Source of the DNA: Takakia lepidozioides
Taxonomy: Eukaryota > Streptophyta > Takakiopsida > Takakiales > Takakiaceae
DNA length: 64,000 nt
Reading direction: 5' to 3'
Assembly: GCA_030704615.1 (NCBI GenBank)
Contig: CM060732.1
Location: 44,309,053 to 44,373,052 of the forward strand
The notes beneath the pieces were generated by a model. The model did no database searches. It was given only the letters and a program-made list of their open reading frames with translations, and had not been told where the DNA came from. Both the position numbers and the translations under genes were made by a program. This document shows positions 34,757 through 46,208 of this stretch, piece by piece. The stretch's first letter is position 1. Each line of letters opens with the position of its first letter.

Positions 34757-37700
34757 CTTGTATGCTGCACGTTATGCTACATCCACATTACCAAAAATTC
34801 TGCAGGCACCAAGCAAGGCCCCCCACACTGCAGGATCTGGTTCATTTGGCATTCTTTTAATTAAGTCCTCTGCCTCATTCAGGTGGCCTGCACAGCCAAT
34901 GAGGTCTACCACGCAGCCAAAATGCTCCACTTTGGGAGTGAGCCCATGATCCCGACTCATGGAATCAAAGTAATGGCAACCTTCATCCACCAGGCCCACA
35001 TGACTACATGTAGAGAGAACATATGTAAAGGTGATACTGCTTGGCTTCATGCCTTCTTGTTGCATTTCTTCAAACAGTTGCAGAACGTCTCCGCCACACC
35101 CATGCTGAGCATATCCTGCAATAATCGCACTCCACGAGACCACAATCCCGTTCAACCATGTTGTCGAACACTTGGCGAGAATGTTTCAAGCTCCCACACT
35201 TGACATACATGTTAACGAGGGTATTCTCGAGAATGTTGTCTGTCAGTATTCCAGCTTTAAGGATGTCCGCATGGACCTCTATGCCCTTTTCCAGGGCTGC
35301 CAGGCTGGCAGCCGCCTTCAGAACACAAATAAAGGTAACCTTATCAGGCAACACCCCTTCTCGTATCATCTGCTCATAGCTCTCGAAAGCCTCCCTACTA
35401 CACCCCTGCTGAGATATCCTGATATCGGACAAGGATATCACCTGGGTGCTACTGCTCAAGGTATACATATCCACCAGGGCAGTGTTCAGAATGACATCTG
35501 GTAATCTGACAGGCATTCACCTTTCCCACCATTGACCGGGGTCAGAAAAGTATTAATTCCACAACTCCTCCTGTTTTTGGATATTTTCCTGTTGTCGCAT
35601 TGGCAGTATCATGTCAAAGTCACTCCAAACTAGATTCACTCAACCAGCTAACTTGCAGAATTCAACATGGAAATTTAGGGCCAATTCTGATAAGAGGGAA
35701 AAACAGGGTGAAATTTGTTGAAGAAGGTACCTTCATTAGCGGTGAATCTGGACCCACACTCTATCCCCTGCTCCTTCAGCTATCCATGCACAAATCATGC
35801 ATACATCCTTGCGTTGCTGCTAGCAACTGACAATGACAGCCTAGATTTTTTCGAGGAAACACCCAACTCAACTTATCACACTAGTTCCTATGCTCAATTT
35901 CATCTCCTACTCTCTGTAACAGGCATTCACCTTTTTGCCTCGATTGTCCCACCATTGACTGGGGTCAGAAAAGTATTAATTCCACAACTTCTCCTCGTCT
36001 CTGTTACCTGTTTTTGGATACGTTCCCATTGTCGCATTGGCAGTATCATGTCAAAGTCACTCCAAACTAGATTCACTTAACCAGCTAGTAACTTGCAGAA
36101 TTCAACATGGAAATTTAGGGCCAATTCTGATAAGAGGGAAAAACAGGGTGAAATGTGTTGAAGAAGGTGCCTTCATTAGCAGTGAATCTGGACCCACACT
36201 CTATCCCCTGATCCTTCAGCTATCCATGCACAAATCATGCATACATCCTTGCATTGCTGCTAGCACCTGACAATGATAGCCTAGATTTTTTCGAGGAAAC
36301 ACCCAACTCAACTTATCACACTAGTTCCTATGCTCAATTGCATCTCCTACTCTGTAACAGGCATTCACCTTTTTGCCTCGATTGTCCCACCATTGACTGG
36401 GGTCAGAAAAATATTAATTCCACAACTTCTCCTCGTCTCTGTTACCTGTTTTTGGATAATTTCCTGTTGTTGCATTGGCAGTATCATGTCAAAGTCACTC
36501 CAAACTAGATTCACTCAACCAGCTAACTTGCAGAATTCAACATGGAAATTTAGGGCCGATTCTGATAAGAGGGAAAAACAGGGTGAAATGTGTTGAAGAA
36601 GGTGCCTGAATCTGGACCCACACTCTATCCACTGCTCCTTCAGCTATCTATGCACAAATCATACATACATCCTTGCGTTGTCGCCAGCAGCTGACAATGA
36701 CAGCCTAGATTTTTTCGAGGAAACACCCAACTCAACTTATCACACTAGTTCCTATGCTCAATTTCATCTCCTGCTCTCTGTAACATGCATTCACCTATTT
36801 GCCTCGATTGTCCCACCATTGACTGGGGTCAGAAAAGTATTCATTCCACATGTTACCTGTTTCTGGAACCTGCGTTCATTCCAAAGCTTCTCCTCATCTC
36901 TGTTATCTGTTTTTGGATACTTTCCTGCTGCCACATCGGCAGTAACTTGTCAAAGTCACTCCAAACCACCACATATCCACCCAACGAGCTAACTTACAGA
37001 ATTCAATATGCATCTCAGGGCCGAGTCTGATGAGAGGGCGAAACAGGCTGAAATAGGTCGAACAAGAAGGTGGATCCTCACCACCTTGTCCTTGACCTTG
37101 TGTCATGACCCATGGAGGATTTGACCGACCATCAACCCAGAAGGACCTCTTGTGTGTGCTGCTTGTGTCTGTAGTCAGGTAATGCCAGATTGGATGTCAC
37201 CCCTTCCCATATCATTCGCTCATGTCTCCAAAGCCTCCCTACCACATCCATGCTGGGCATATCCTGAAATCATTACACTCCATGAGACCACATCTCGTTC
37301 GCCATATTTTCAAACACTTGACATACATCTGTTAAGTTCCCGCACTTGGCATACATGTCAACAAGGGTATTCTGCAGAATGATATTGGGCTTAATTCCAT
37401 ATTTGATGATGTCAGCATGGATCTCTGTGCCTTTTTCCAGGTCCACCAGGCTAGCACATGCATTGAGAACGCACACAAACGTTACCTGGTTGGGCATAAC
37501 CCCTTTTTGTATCATTTGCTCATAGATCTCCAAAGCCTTTTTACCACATCCAAGCTGAGCATATCCTGCGATCATCGCACTTCATGAGACCACATTTTGT
37601 CGAGCCATATTGTCAAACACTAGATGCGCATCCGTCATGTTCCCACATTTGGCATACATGTTAGCAAGAGCAGTTTCCAGGACGATATTTGGCTCAATTC

Positions 37701-39846
37701 TGGTTTTGATAATACCAGCGTGGATCTTTTTGCCCTTTTCCAGGTCTGCCAGGCTGCCACATGCATTGAGAACGGAAGTGAATGTGACTTTGTCCGGTAC
37801 CCACTCTTCCCATATCATTTGCTCATAGGTCTCCAAGGTGACCACACCCTTGCTGAGCATATCCTGCAGCAATCGTTGCACAATGAAACCACATCTCGTC
37901 CAGCCATATTGTCGAAAATTCGACGGGCCTCCTTCATGCTCCTGCACTTGGCCTACATGGCAGCAAGGGCAGTCTCTAGAATGACATTTGGTGCAATTCC
38001 AGCTTTCAAAATGTCAGCTTGGACCTATTTTCCCTTTTCCAGGGCACCTATGCTGGCACATGCCTTGAGAGTAGAATGAACGTGACCTTGGAGGGCACGG
38101 CCTGCTAAGACCAAGCTTACTCTCCCAAAAACCTTGTAAACATCATGAAGAATACCAAATCATGGTACCCAACGAGCTAACTTACAGAATTCAATATGCA
38201 TCTCAGGGCCGAGTCTGATGAGAGGGCAAAACAGGCTGAAATAGGTCGAAGAAGGTGCCCTCACCACATTGTCCTTGACCTTGTGTCATGACCCATGGAG
38301 GATTTGGCCGACCATTAACCCAAAAGGACCTCTTGTGTGTGCTGCTTGTGTCTGTAGTCAGGTAATGTCGGATTGGTATGTAACAACCACCACGGTGCAG
38401 CTGAGCAGGCAGAGATTGAACTAAGATTTGCAGGCTGGACAAGGGTGTTGAGTAGAAAAACATTTGTTGTGAATCCACTTTGGATAATGTGAGTGTGCAC
38501 ATGCTTTCCAGCTTCCAGACCTTCCATCTTCATGCACTTAAGCAAGAGACAGACATATGAATCTGAATCTGCTGAAATGCCTCCTTGGTTTGAAGTCTGT
38601 AGAGCCTCTGTCAGGCTGCCTGCCGCACAAAGTATCTTCACATGCCCAGAAGTGCCAGAAGAGGCATTGTGGACTCCCTCTCTTGATCCTCTTTCAGAAG
38701 CTGTGGTCATGGTTGAGGTGCCTGATTCTATCAACTGTGCCGCTGCAGCTGCTGCCTTTAGTTGACCATCTACCCATGCAGGTTTATTGTAGCTATTGAT
38801 CCACATGGAATCATAGGTCATCTGGAGCTTGAAGTCGGCCCTCTTGGATGAACCTATCCACCCACACACTATCCCTGCTCCTTAGCTATCCATGCCTCTG
38901 CACAAATCATGCATACATCCTTGCCTTGCTGCTATCAGCTGACAATGACAGCCTAGATTTGTTCTAGGAAACACCCAACTCAACATATCACTCTAGTTCC
39001 TATCCTCAATTGCATCTGCTACTCTGTGTAATCCAACAGGCATTCACCTTTTGCCTCCATTGTCCCACCATTGACTGGGGTCAGAAAAGTATTCATTCCA
39101 CAGCCTCTCCTCGTCTCTGTTACCTGTTTCTGGATACGTCCCTGTTGTCACATTGGCAGTATCATGTCAAAGTCACTCCAAACTATCAACGGTTCACTTA
39201 ACCAGCTAACTTGCAGAATTCAACATGAAAATTTAGGGCCGATTGTAATAAGAGGGAAAAACAGGGTGAAATGTTTTGAAGAAGGTGCCTTCATTAGCAG
39301 TGCTTGAATTTGTCAATTGTACCGCTGCTGCTGCGGCTTCCAGTTGACCATCTACCCATGCAGGTTTCTTGTAGCTATCCTTCCATAGGGAATCATAGGT
39401 GATCTGGAGCTTGAAATCCGGCCCTCTTGGATGAATCTGGACCCACATCTCAGGGTCGAATCTGATGAGAGGGCAAAACAGGCTGAAATAGGTCGAAGAA
39501 GAAGGTGCCCTCACCACATTGTCCTTGACCTTGTTTCATGACCCATGGAGACCTGCTAGCAGCTGACACTGACCAACCCAATTCTGAATTACATCTGCTT
39601 CTCTCTGTAGTCCAACAGGCATTCAACTTTTTGTCTCCATTGTCCCCCCATTGACTGGGGTCGGAAAAATGTTCATTCCAAAGCTTGTCAGGGCCGAGTC
39701 TGCTGAGAGGGCAAAACAGGCTGAAACAGGTCGTAGAAAAAGGTGCCCTCACCACATTGTCCTTGACCTTGTGTCATGACCCATGGAGGATTTGGCCGAC
39801 CATCAACCCAAAAGGACCTCTGTGTGTGCTCCTGCTGCGTACTCAT
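34757..39846 (-). pseudogene. fragmented PLS-type PPR locus
   Basis: Minus-strand PPR pieces occur in protein order, separated by repeated non-PPR DNA. 39846-39690 is a start-codon exon (MSTQQEHTQRSFWVDG, then NPPWVMTQGQGQCGEG). 39440-39250 and 38869-38315 are an N-terminal extension (IHPRGPDFKLQITYDS, KKPAWVDGQL) and first repeats (SYVCLLLKCMKMEG, GKHVHTHIIQSGF). 37947-37582 and 37575-37273 are PLS repeats with LYAKCGN, GYAQLGCG and EKGTEIHADII motifs. 35516-35166 holds further repeats, and 35155-34757 the last repeats and E-type end (GYAQHGCGGD, HFGCVVDLIGCAGHLNEAE, PDPAVWGALLGACR). PPR proteins bind organellar RNA and usually act in editing, splicing or stability in plastids or mitochondria. 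Stops, a frameshift near 35160 and duplicated filler show this copy is broken. The filler occurs in many copies, so the locus may be a patchwork of related transposed fragments rather than one gene. Confidence 0.75.
35560..36960. repeat. tandem units of about 437 bp inside the PPR locus
   Basis: Landmark ATGTCAAAGTCACTCC occurs at 35611, 36048 and 36486 (spacing 437 and 438), with a diverged one at about 36947. Each unit contains AGGGAAAAACAGGGTGAAA, CCACACTCTATCC, GACAATGACAGCCTAGATTT and TCGATTGTCCCACCATTGAC. Copies are nearly identical by eye, which suggests recent tandem duplication. Single copies also occur at about 11400-11960, 38870-39300 and 52600-52800. The units are non-coding. Confidence 0.85.
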
Positions 39847-40195
39847 AATCTCTGAACTCCATCTGCGAATCGCAATTGGCCTCTGAAACCCCTCCTGCGG
39901 TTCAAGAAATCAAGACGCGGGGCAGTTTGGGCAGTTTCAAAACACTTGGCGCGAAATTATATTGGCGTTTTCCGGGCGGGCAGTTCGGGCAGATTCCAAA
40001 GAATTTGACGACGAAACGTGGCGACGAAAACGTGGCACTATGGCACCCTATTCCTGCTCTACGCTAAACTAGCTTCCGCCCTTCTGTCGTCGCTAGAATA
40101 ATTTAATAACAACGCCCCCTTGCACCCTAAGCTCTGAAGTCTTTTTGGCTGTGTGCAGGTGTTCAGCGCGGGCCCGCATAAAGACACGGGCTTGC
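39847..40195. other. upstream of the PPR start exon
   Basis: GC-richer than the filler to its left; it could hold the former promoter of the PPR locus. A repeated GGGCAGTT(T/C)GGGCAG motif is visible at about 39922 and 39979. No gene. Confidence 0.35.
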
Positions 40196-40579
40196 TTGAT
40201 CCAAGGCAGCAGTTGCTACCCTACCGGGACCTACCATAGATTACTTGCTGAATGTGATAGCATGTTTTGGGCCGATCATGGTTTGGATCATGGTTGGTGG
40301 GAATCATCGGGAAGCATAAGTGTGTGCGTGTGACTAGCTGGTTTCTGACCATTACTGCATGCCTGCAGGCATCTCTTTATTGACAACAAAGGGCTTCTTA
40401 CGATCGGCCTTTATCCGGAGCACTGCCGCACGCCAAGAGAGCAACCACCCATAGCTACTTTGGTTAGAGGAAGCGACCGGCAACCGTTAGCTTCAATATG
40501 TGAGCATCATGTACACATGAGAACGCTTATTTTTCTTGCTCAGTACTGAGAGATTAGACCTCCAGAGAAACTAATCGTA

Positions 40580-40815
40580 AGATAACACCACGAGGGCTAG
40601 TCCCAGGCTTCGGGAGGCAACGCAGTCATCTTAGACAAAGTAGGTAGGGGGAGTCATTCTATCAAGATACGTTGGACCTTCCCTCAGACCTTCCTAGAAG
40701 CATGATGAGATGGGCCTGCCCCAACCATTAAAGATCGATCCTTCATAAGCTTAAATGGGTGACATAAATCTCTAAAGCTTGTTTGATTTCTGTTGCTAGC
40801 AAAGCTATCAATTAA
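40580..40815 (-). repeat. inverted block relative to duplication copy 1
   Basis: Reverse complement of 22205-22490. For example, CGCAGTCATCTTAGACAAAG at 40620 matches CTTTGTCTAAGATGACTGCG ending at about 22490. The TTTGCTAGCAA...AAGCTT blocks lie on the opposite side. The flanking sequence on both sides is in direct orientation. Confidence 0.8.
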
Positions 40816-40963
40816 ACAGATAGATTATATAGCAACTTGAAGTTGGTTGGGATGTAAAGTTATGTGATACACAGCCTTGCTGTAAAGGGTGGCGATCCCC
40901 ATTCAATTTGGTCAAGTGAGGGAAACACAAGCACAAAATGGCATTTTTATGATGCCGAAATCG

Positions 40964-41479
40964 GATGCTGGATGACGGACTGCATACAGATGTGACCATC
41001 AAAACTGCCAATGGGAGCATAGGTGCTCATCGGGCAATCCTGGCAGCAAGGTCTCCTCTCTTTGACAGAATGTTTGCTCACGATTTGAGTGAGAAGCAGT
41101 CATCTTCAGGAGCACATTCATATTAATGATATAACAGTCGAGGCTTGCCGGGCACTCTTGAGCTTCATGAATGTATTGCAGTCTTAATTACGAGAATTTC
41201 AAAGGCATAGAGTGGCCCTAGCTAGTCCGCGCAGCAGATAAGTTTAACATCTCTGATCTGACGGAGGCCTGCCACGAGGAAAGCTTGATATAGGATGTCA
41301 ATGCCAAGAATGTATTGGCAAGCCAAGCTGACGCATGGCTTTATAGGTTGCCTCGGTTGAAGCGGGAATGTCTGCGCTATCTGCTAGAATTTGGCAGACT
41401 CTATGATATGTGGACAAAGTTTAATGAACTTTTCTTACAAGAGGTGGATAAGGATTTGGTTGTAGAGATTTTCCAAGAA
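40964..41479 (+). pseudogene. BTB/POZ-domain protein relic
   Basis: From ATG 40964 the frame reads LDDGLHTDVTIKTANG, HRAILAARSPLFDRMF and HDLSEKQSS, a clear BTB/POZ domain. After a frameshift near 41100 it continues IHINDITVEACRALLSFM to a stop. Further pieces follow at about 41230-41290 (SDLTEACHEE) and at 41315-41479 (DAWLYRLPRLKRECLRYLLEFG, then DKDLVVEIFQEQVN). The order and C-terminal helices match the small Arabidopsis At1g21780-type BTB proteins, adaptors for CUL3 ubiquitin ligases. Frameshifts and stops make it dead. The intact parent is not in this window. Its last part also remains in duplication copy 1. Confidence 0.75.
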
Positions 41480-42422
41480 CAAGTGAACCTACTGAAATTA
41501 CAATTATTTTTGCTTCGGATTCAGTTCGCTGTTTTCCCTACGTTTGTTCTACTTTGGATGTCCTGTCTTGTTTACCTCCAGGTTGAGAATAGTCATTGGG
41601 GACTATCCTCAAATGAGTCAAGGGGCCACTGTTGAGACTCAATCTGCGGTTTTGGTTGTGCACGAGCCTCCATTTTTCAGCACAGATCAGGCTACAAAAT
41701 GCCGCACGTCAAGATTTTAAAAGTCAAGTATATAACAGGACTACACAGTGAAGGTGCTTTTGAGAGATGATGTAAAGACAATTTCGTTAGAATTTCTTTA
41801 TCCAACAATAGGGGCAGTGTAATGATGTGGCCTTCTCTGGTTGATTAATTTCGCTAGTACACAAGCCAACTGCTCTTTTGCATAATGGAGACACCCTTCT
41901 GAAAAGTGTTTGGATGCTGTACCAAAAAGTAACCGGTATATCTTGAACTGAAATACTCAGTAGATGGCAGGGAGATGATGACGTGGTGGAATACTCATCA
42001 AAGTAAAGGTCTTGGAAAAAGGACAGTGGCACTCAATGTCAGCTACTCAGCAAGGGGATCTCTGGAGCCACTCGATTCCTGCTCAAGTCCTGGTGTGTAT
42101 CAACGGAGAGTGACCCACATGCTCCTCGTGTGCTCCTCGCGTGCTCCAATTTATCTTACAGTACAACTAAATTTCTGCTCTTTCTCGGGAGATCAATATG
42201 CAGACCTCTATCGACTCTTCTGTTTTTCATGCAAACCACGCACGACTACATCAGCGGTCGGATTCCAGGAACCAATCAAAAGACGTCGACAGACGTCAGA
42301 ATTGTTGCTTGGAGCACGCAAGCAGATTTCTCACGGGTCTGCCAATGGAGTACATCACAGTAACAACAGCAACGCTGTTGTCCTTTACGTGTTGGTAGAC
42401 CTGACTCGTTACGGGTGATCAC

Positions 42423-43676
42423 ATGGAGGTCGGGTGGGGAGGAGGGCTAGCAGCAGCTTTCGCGGTCAGTTGGACAGCGGCAGCTTACTGTTACTGGTAT
42501 GTGCGATCGCTGCCTAAAGGAGCTCCTCGGTTGCTGGCAAGTATTCCAGTCTTTGTTGCTTACGCAATTCTGCCTCTAGTTTTCAACAGGGAGACACATT
42601 TAATGGGGATGATACTTCATTATTGCATCTTCACATGGATAGGCTCCTTCAAGGTGCTGCTAATGTGCTGGGACCGGGGCCCCACATGCGACCCAGCTGT
42701 GTTAGCATCCTTTCTGCGGTTTGCTGTTGTCATGAGCTTCCCTGCACACATCCGGAGACAGGGGAGGGTGGTGAAGCATGTGCCTGTTAGCACAACCTGG
42801 GTGGGTCATGTGATGGAAGCCGAGACGTGGTCGATGCTGGTAGTGCGCTCGGTCTTCAAATTCATGCTGGTGGTCGTGCTCCTTTCGTGGGTGCTCCCCT
42901 TCCGTGACTCCTTGCCACAGATTGTCATCTATGCTCTCTACACAATTGTGCTGTATCTATCTGCGACAATTGTGTTGGAGATGTCCGCCGCAATAGTCAC
43001 CTCCCTGTCCGGAATCATCATGGCACCACAATTTGACAACCCATTTGCAGCCGCATCATTAGAGGAATTTTGGTCTCGCAGATGGAACGTTTTGGTTAGT
43101 AGCTCACTACGAGAAGTCGTCTATCAACCTGTGCTAGCCGCGCTAATAGGCAGGACGAGTAAACATGTGAAAAACAACACTTCCGAAGCACATCCAGGCA
43201 ACCACAGCACAGCACTCAATAGCGGTGGTGCACTATCTCAAAGGTCGAGAAGAGAGAGTTCCATCAAAGGTGACAAGCTAGTTCCAGAAGGCCGACATGG
43301 CATTGACAAAGAGGATCACAACTATGGGGTGGCAAAGTTCTGGGCGATGCTTGCAACGTTTTTTGTTTCGGGCATAGCTCATGAGCTCGGTGTATATTAC
43401 TTGACCTTACGAGTGACAGGTGAGATGATAGCATTCTTCACCCTCCATGGGCTGGCCTCCGGTTTGGAGGCAACTTGGAGTGCATATGCTCCAAAAACAA
43501 GGCCTCCAAAGGCAGTATGCAGGTTTCTTACTCTTGGGTTTTGTTTTCTCTCAGCCAGTTGGCTGTTTTGGCCTCCGCTTGCACGAGGACCTTTTCCAGA
43601 GGTCATTGCTGAACTGGAGAGAGCACGGTCAAATTTATCCGGCCAGTCATTCAGTCGAAACTTGATTCTAGGATGA
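42423..43676 (+). CDS. long-chain-alcohol O-fatty-acyltransferase (wax synthase), copy 2
   Basis: A 417-residue paralogue of the gene at 24602, nearly identical over most of its length and with the same motifs: FWSRRWN at about residues 215-221 and His320 in VSGIAHELGVYY. Differences cluster in membrane segments. Examples are HLMGMILHYCIFTWIGSFK versus HLIGVGLHYCVFAWMGSLK, and FKFMLVVVLLSWVLPF versus LKFVLLIVLLLWVPPF. The C-terminus is longer, ending LSGQSFSRNLILG. Because differences preferentially change hydrophobic residues while the catalytic motifs are kept, both copies look to be under constraint, but this was not measured. Upstream, about 70 bp present in copy 1 (24514-24580) are missing, so promoters or leaders may differ. 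No introns or breaks are seen. Confidence 0.85.
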   Translation: MEVGWGGGLAAAFAVSWTAAAYCYWYVRSLPKGAPRLLASIPVFVAYAILPLVFNRETHLMGMILHYCIFTWIGSFKVLLMCWDRGPTCDPAVLASFLRFAVVMSFPAHIRRQGRVVKHVPVSTTWVGHVMEAETWSMLVVRSVFKFMLVVVLLSWVLPFRDSLPQIVIYALYTIVLYLSATIVLEMSAAIVTSLSGIIMAPQFDNPFAAASLEEFWSRRWNVLVSSSLREVVYQPVLAALIGRTSKHVKNNTSEAHPGNHSTALNSGGALSQRSRRESSIKGDKLVPEGRHGIDKEDHNYGVAKFWAMLATFFVSGIAHELGVYYLTLRVTGEMIAFFTLHGLASGLEATWSAYAPKTRPPKAVCRFLTLGFCFLSASWLFWPPLARGPFPEVIAELERARSNLSGQSFSRNLILG

Positions 43677-44689
43677 TTACACAATTATAATTTGCATTGC
43701 ACAATGAATACCTGGGGAGAAGGAACCTGCTGAAAGGATAAAGATGTCTTTATGCTACAACTAGAGGACTTCTGAGTTCTATGAGTAATCTGGGATTGGC
43801 CATGGTACCCTGTTATCTATCCCGTAGTATCAATGAAATCTCAAATGTGTATGCGGAGGCGCATGGCACAATACAACCACCCATTGCACCTTTCCGTATG
43901 TCCTCTGTTGTATTTATCACCTCCCTCCGAGTTCGACTTGGTCTTTCGCATCCATCTCTATTAAGAGTACAACGGTGTGTTTGTCGCCATCCGGGCGTTG
44001 GTATCGCATCGCTTGAGCACAGCCCACGGTCATGGGAGTTTTATGATTATTTAACCTAGGTCATAGGAGTTATATGTTTTCAGAATGGAATAAAACCATA
44101 AGCGGATATAGAGAACTAGTGCATTTATACAGTACATCTGGACCAATCCAACGAGGCGAAACCTTCATTAGTTTAGCCAGAAACCCTACTTGTAGCGACA
44201 GCGACCGGTTTCGCCTTGAGAAATACTTGGTGATATGGGCACAAACCTAAGCAGCGGTGGGTTTTGCAATGAGGAAAGAGAACCTTAAAAGAAAAACTAT
44301 CGCAACAATTTCATGCAACGAAAACAAAATAGTTGCAATTGATACAAAATACAATTCTAATGCTATTGAAATGTGATGCTAAATAGAACTCAAAAATGTA
44401 TTTGTTCCCTTACCCGAAAATAACGCCAAACACACAATAAGTAGAAAATATAGCGATATTGGTTGAAATGATTTACAGGACAATATAGACAAAATAACAA
44501 ATGAGGATACTTTCGCTTACTGAAATTTCCTTTAGGAACGGAGTTAACATGTACATCTGTCATTTAGATCATCAATATAACAAGGATATTCCTTCTTGTG
44601 CCATGAATTTTAGCACAAAATCTGAGAAGGTCTCAGATTGTTTCACTTTGAGAAGATCAATGTCGACAATTTTTAGTAATGAATTCAAA
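43677..44689. other. intergenic, AT-rich, no gene recognised
   Basis: Downstream flank of the second wax synthase. No conserved frame, repeat or RNA gene is supported. Confidence 0.45.
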
Positions 44690-45483
44690 GATTGAAAATG
44701 GTTTCTCAATACAAAAGTTAAAACTATTGTCTTACACTGCTTTAGTTAGCATGCTTTTGAATCTATATGGAGGGTTATCACTGAGGGATTCGAACTCATT
44801 CGTCGTAAAAGAAAAGTTTCTCAACACAAAACTCTTGTTTGACAATGTTACAGTTTAAGAATCTGCACGCTTTAGAACCAATATAGAGGGATATTAACTC
44901 AGGGATATCAACTGCTTCGGAGTAGCAAAAGAGTTTCTTAACACGAAACTATTCTCTAACAGTGTTTTAGTTCAGAAACCTGCATGCATTTGGAACAATA
45001 AGGAGGGATACGAACTGAAGGATTTGAACTCTTTCGCCTTGACAAAAGAGTTTTTCAACACAAAACTCTTCTTTGTCAGTGTCTTCGTTCAAAGCACTAC
45101 ATGTTTTTGAACAAATATGAAGGGATATGAACTAAAGGTTTTGAAATACTTCGCCGTAACAAAAGAGTTTCTCAACACGAAACTCTTATCCGACTATGGT
45201 TGTGTACAAAAATCTGCATACTTTGAAACAATATGGAAGGATACGAACTAAGGGATTTGAATTCATTCACCGTAAAAGAAGAATTTATCAACACAAAACT
45301 CTTGTCTGACAGTGTTATGGTTTAAGAATCTGCATGTTTTAGAACCTATATGGAGGGATATTAACTCAGGGATATCAACTGCTTCAGCGTAGCAAAAGAG
45401 TTTCTCAACACGAAACTCTTCTCTAACAGTGTTTTTGTTAAAAAAACCTGTATGCATTTGGACCAATAAGAAGGGATACGAAT
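44690..45483 (+). repeat. 117-bp tandem array, left part
   Basis: The landmark TTTCTCAACAC (or a one-base variant) is at 44817, 44934, 45051, 45168, 45284 and 45401, a period of 116-117 bp. Each unit contains GAGGGATA(T)(G)AACT and a hairpin with arms AAGAGTTTC and GAAACTCTT around TCAACAC. The array stops at a gypsy LTR at 45484 and continues at 56941, where the period is in register. Confidence 0.9.
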
Positions 45484-46208
45484 TGTCGCGCACTTCACTT
45501 TGGTAAGCTCCCCTTCAAGTCATAGTTACTCGCTTTGATGCGCGCGCCTAACTCCCAAGCTGGCCGTCGGGCTAACTCGGAGCTTCGGCTGCTCACCGGG
45601 ACATAACGGTCCCCCTGTCTTCCCCCAACAGACCCTCCATCAATTTGGGACTAGTGGAAATTCCCTTTGGTAGATGGCAGTCCGGAATAGCTCCCCACTC
45701 TTTGGTCGCTTTCCGGCTCGCTCGCTTACTCACTAGTTTTTGGTTACCAACGGGCTTGCACCGTTCTCGGGGTTACTACTCCCTATATATACTTCTGTGA
45801 CTTCCGCGGGGGTTTCACAAACAACCATGTCATTTTATGGCAAACCGCCACGAAAACCCTCGACTCCCGGTGATGAGTCGCAGTGAGTCTTGGCCCACCC
45901 ACCACGGTCCCATTGGACCGTGATGAGTCCCAAGACTCCCCACGACTCCCACCACAAGGTCTCCGCCCCCATGGTGAGTCCTATGCCACCCCCGCTAAGT
46001 CCCACTGAGCTACCACCACCCCTCGTGGAACCACCCCCACCGCAACCCGGTGTGCGGGGCTCGACCTAGTGAGCGCCTCCGCCTCTTTGAGTGCCATGGG
46101 CACTCAAGGGTGCTTCAGCCCCCACATCTATTGTCGCCACTGCCCCCACCACAGGGGCAGCCCCTCTCGTGTCCCGACCCCCTACCCTCAAGGCAAAGGG
46201 CCACGACA
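45484..46208 (-). repeat. gypsy 3' LTR (725 bp)
   Basis: On the plus strand it starts TGTCGCGCAC and ends GGGCCACGACA, giving TG...CA ends on both strands. It is collinear with 56330-56940 over its inner part. The end is confirmed by an inverted copy of the same LTR at 59765, which reads TGTCGTGGCCC directly next to array sequence. A TATATATA stretch at about 45785 may belong to its promoter. Confidence 0.85.

Larger units (their letters stand above)
40196..43640 (+). repeat. segmental duplication, copy 2 (wax synthase unit)
   Basis: Collinear with 21624-25805. It starts with GATCCAAGGCAGCAGTTGC at 40198 and ends in the last codons of the wax synthase. It differs by an inverted block (about 40580-40815), by retained BTB coding sequence (40964-41479), and by lacking the two insertions of copy 1. 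Confidence 0.9.
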
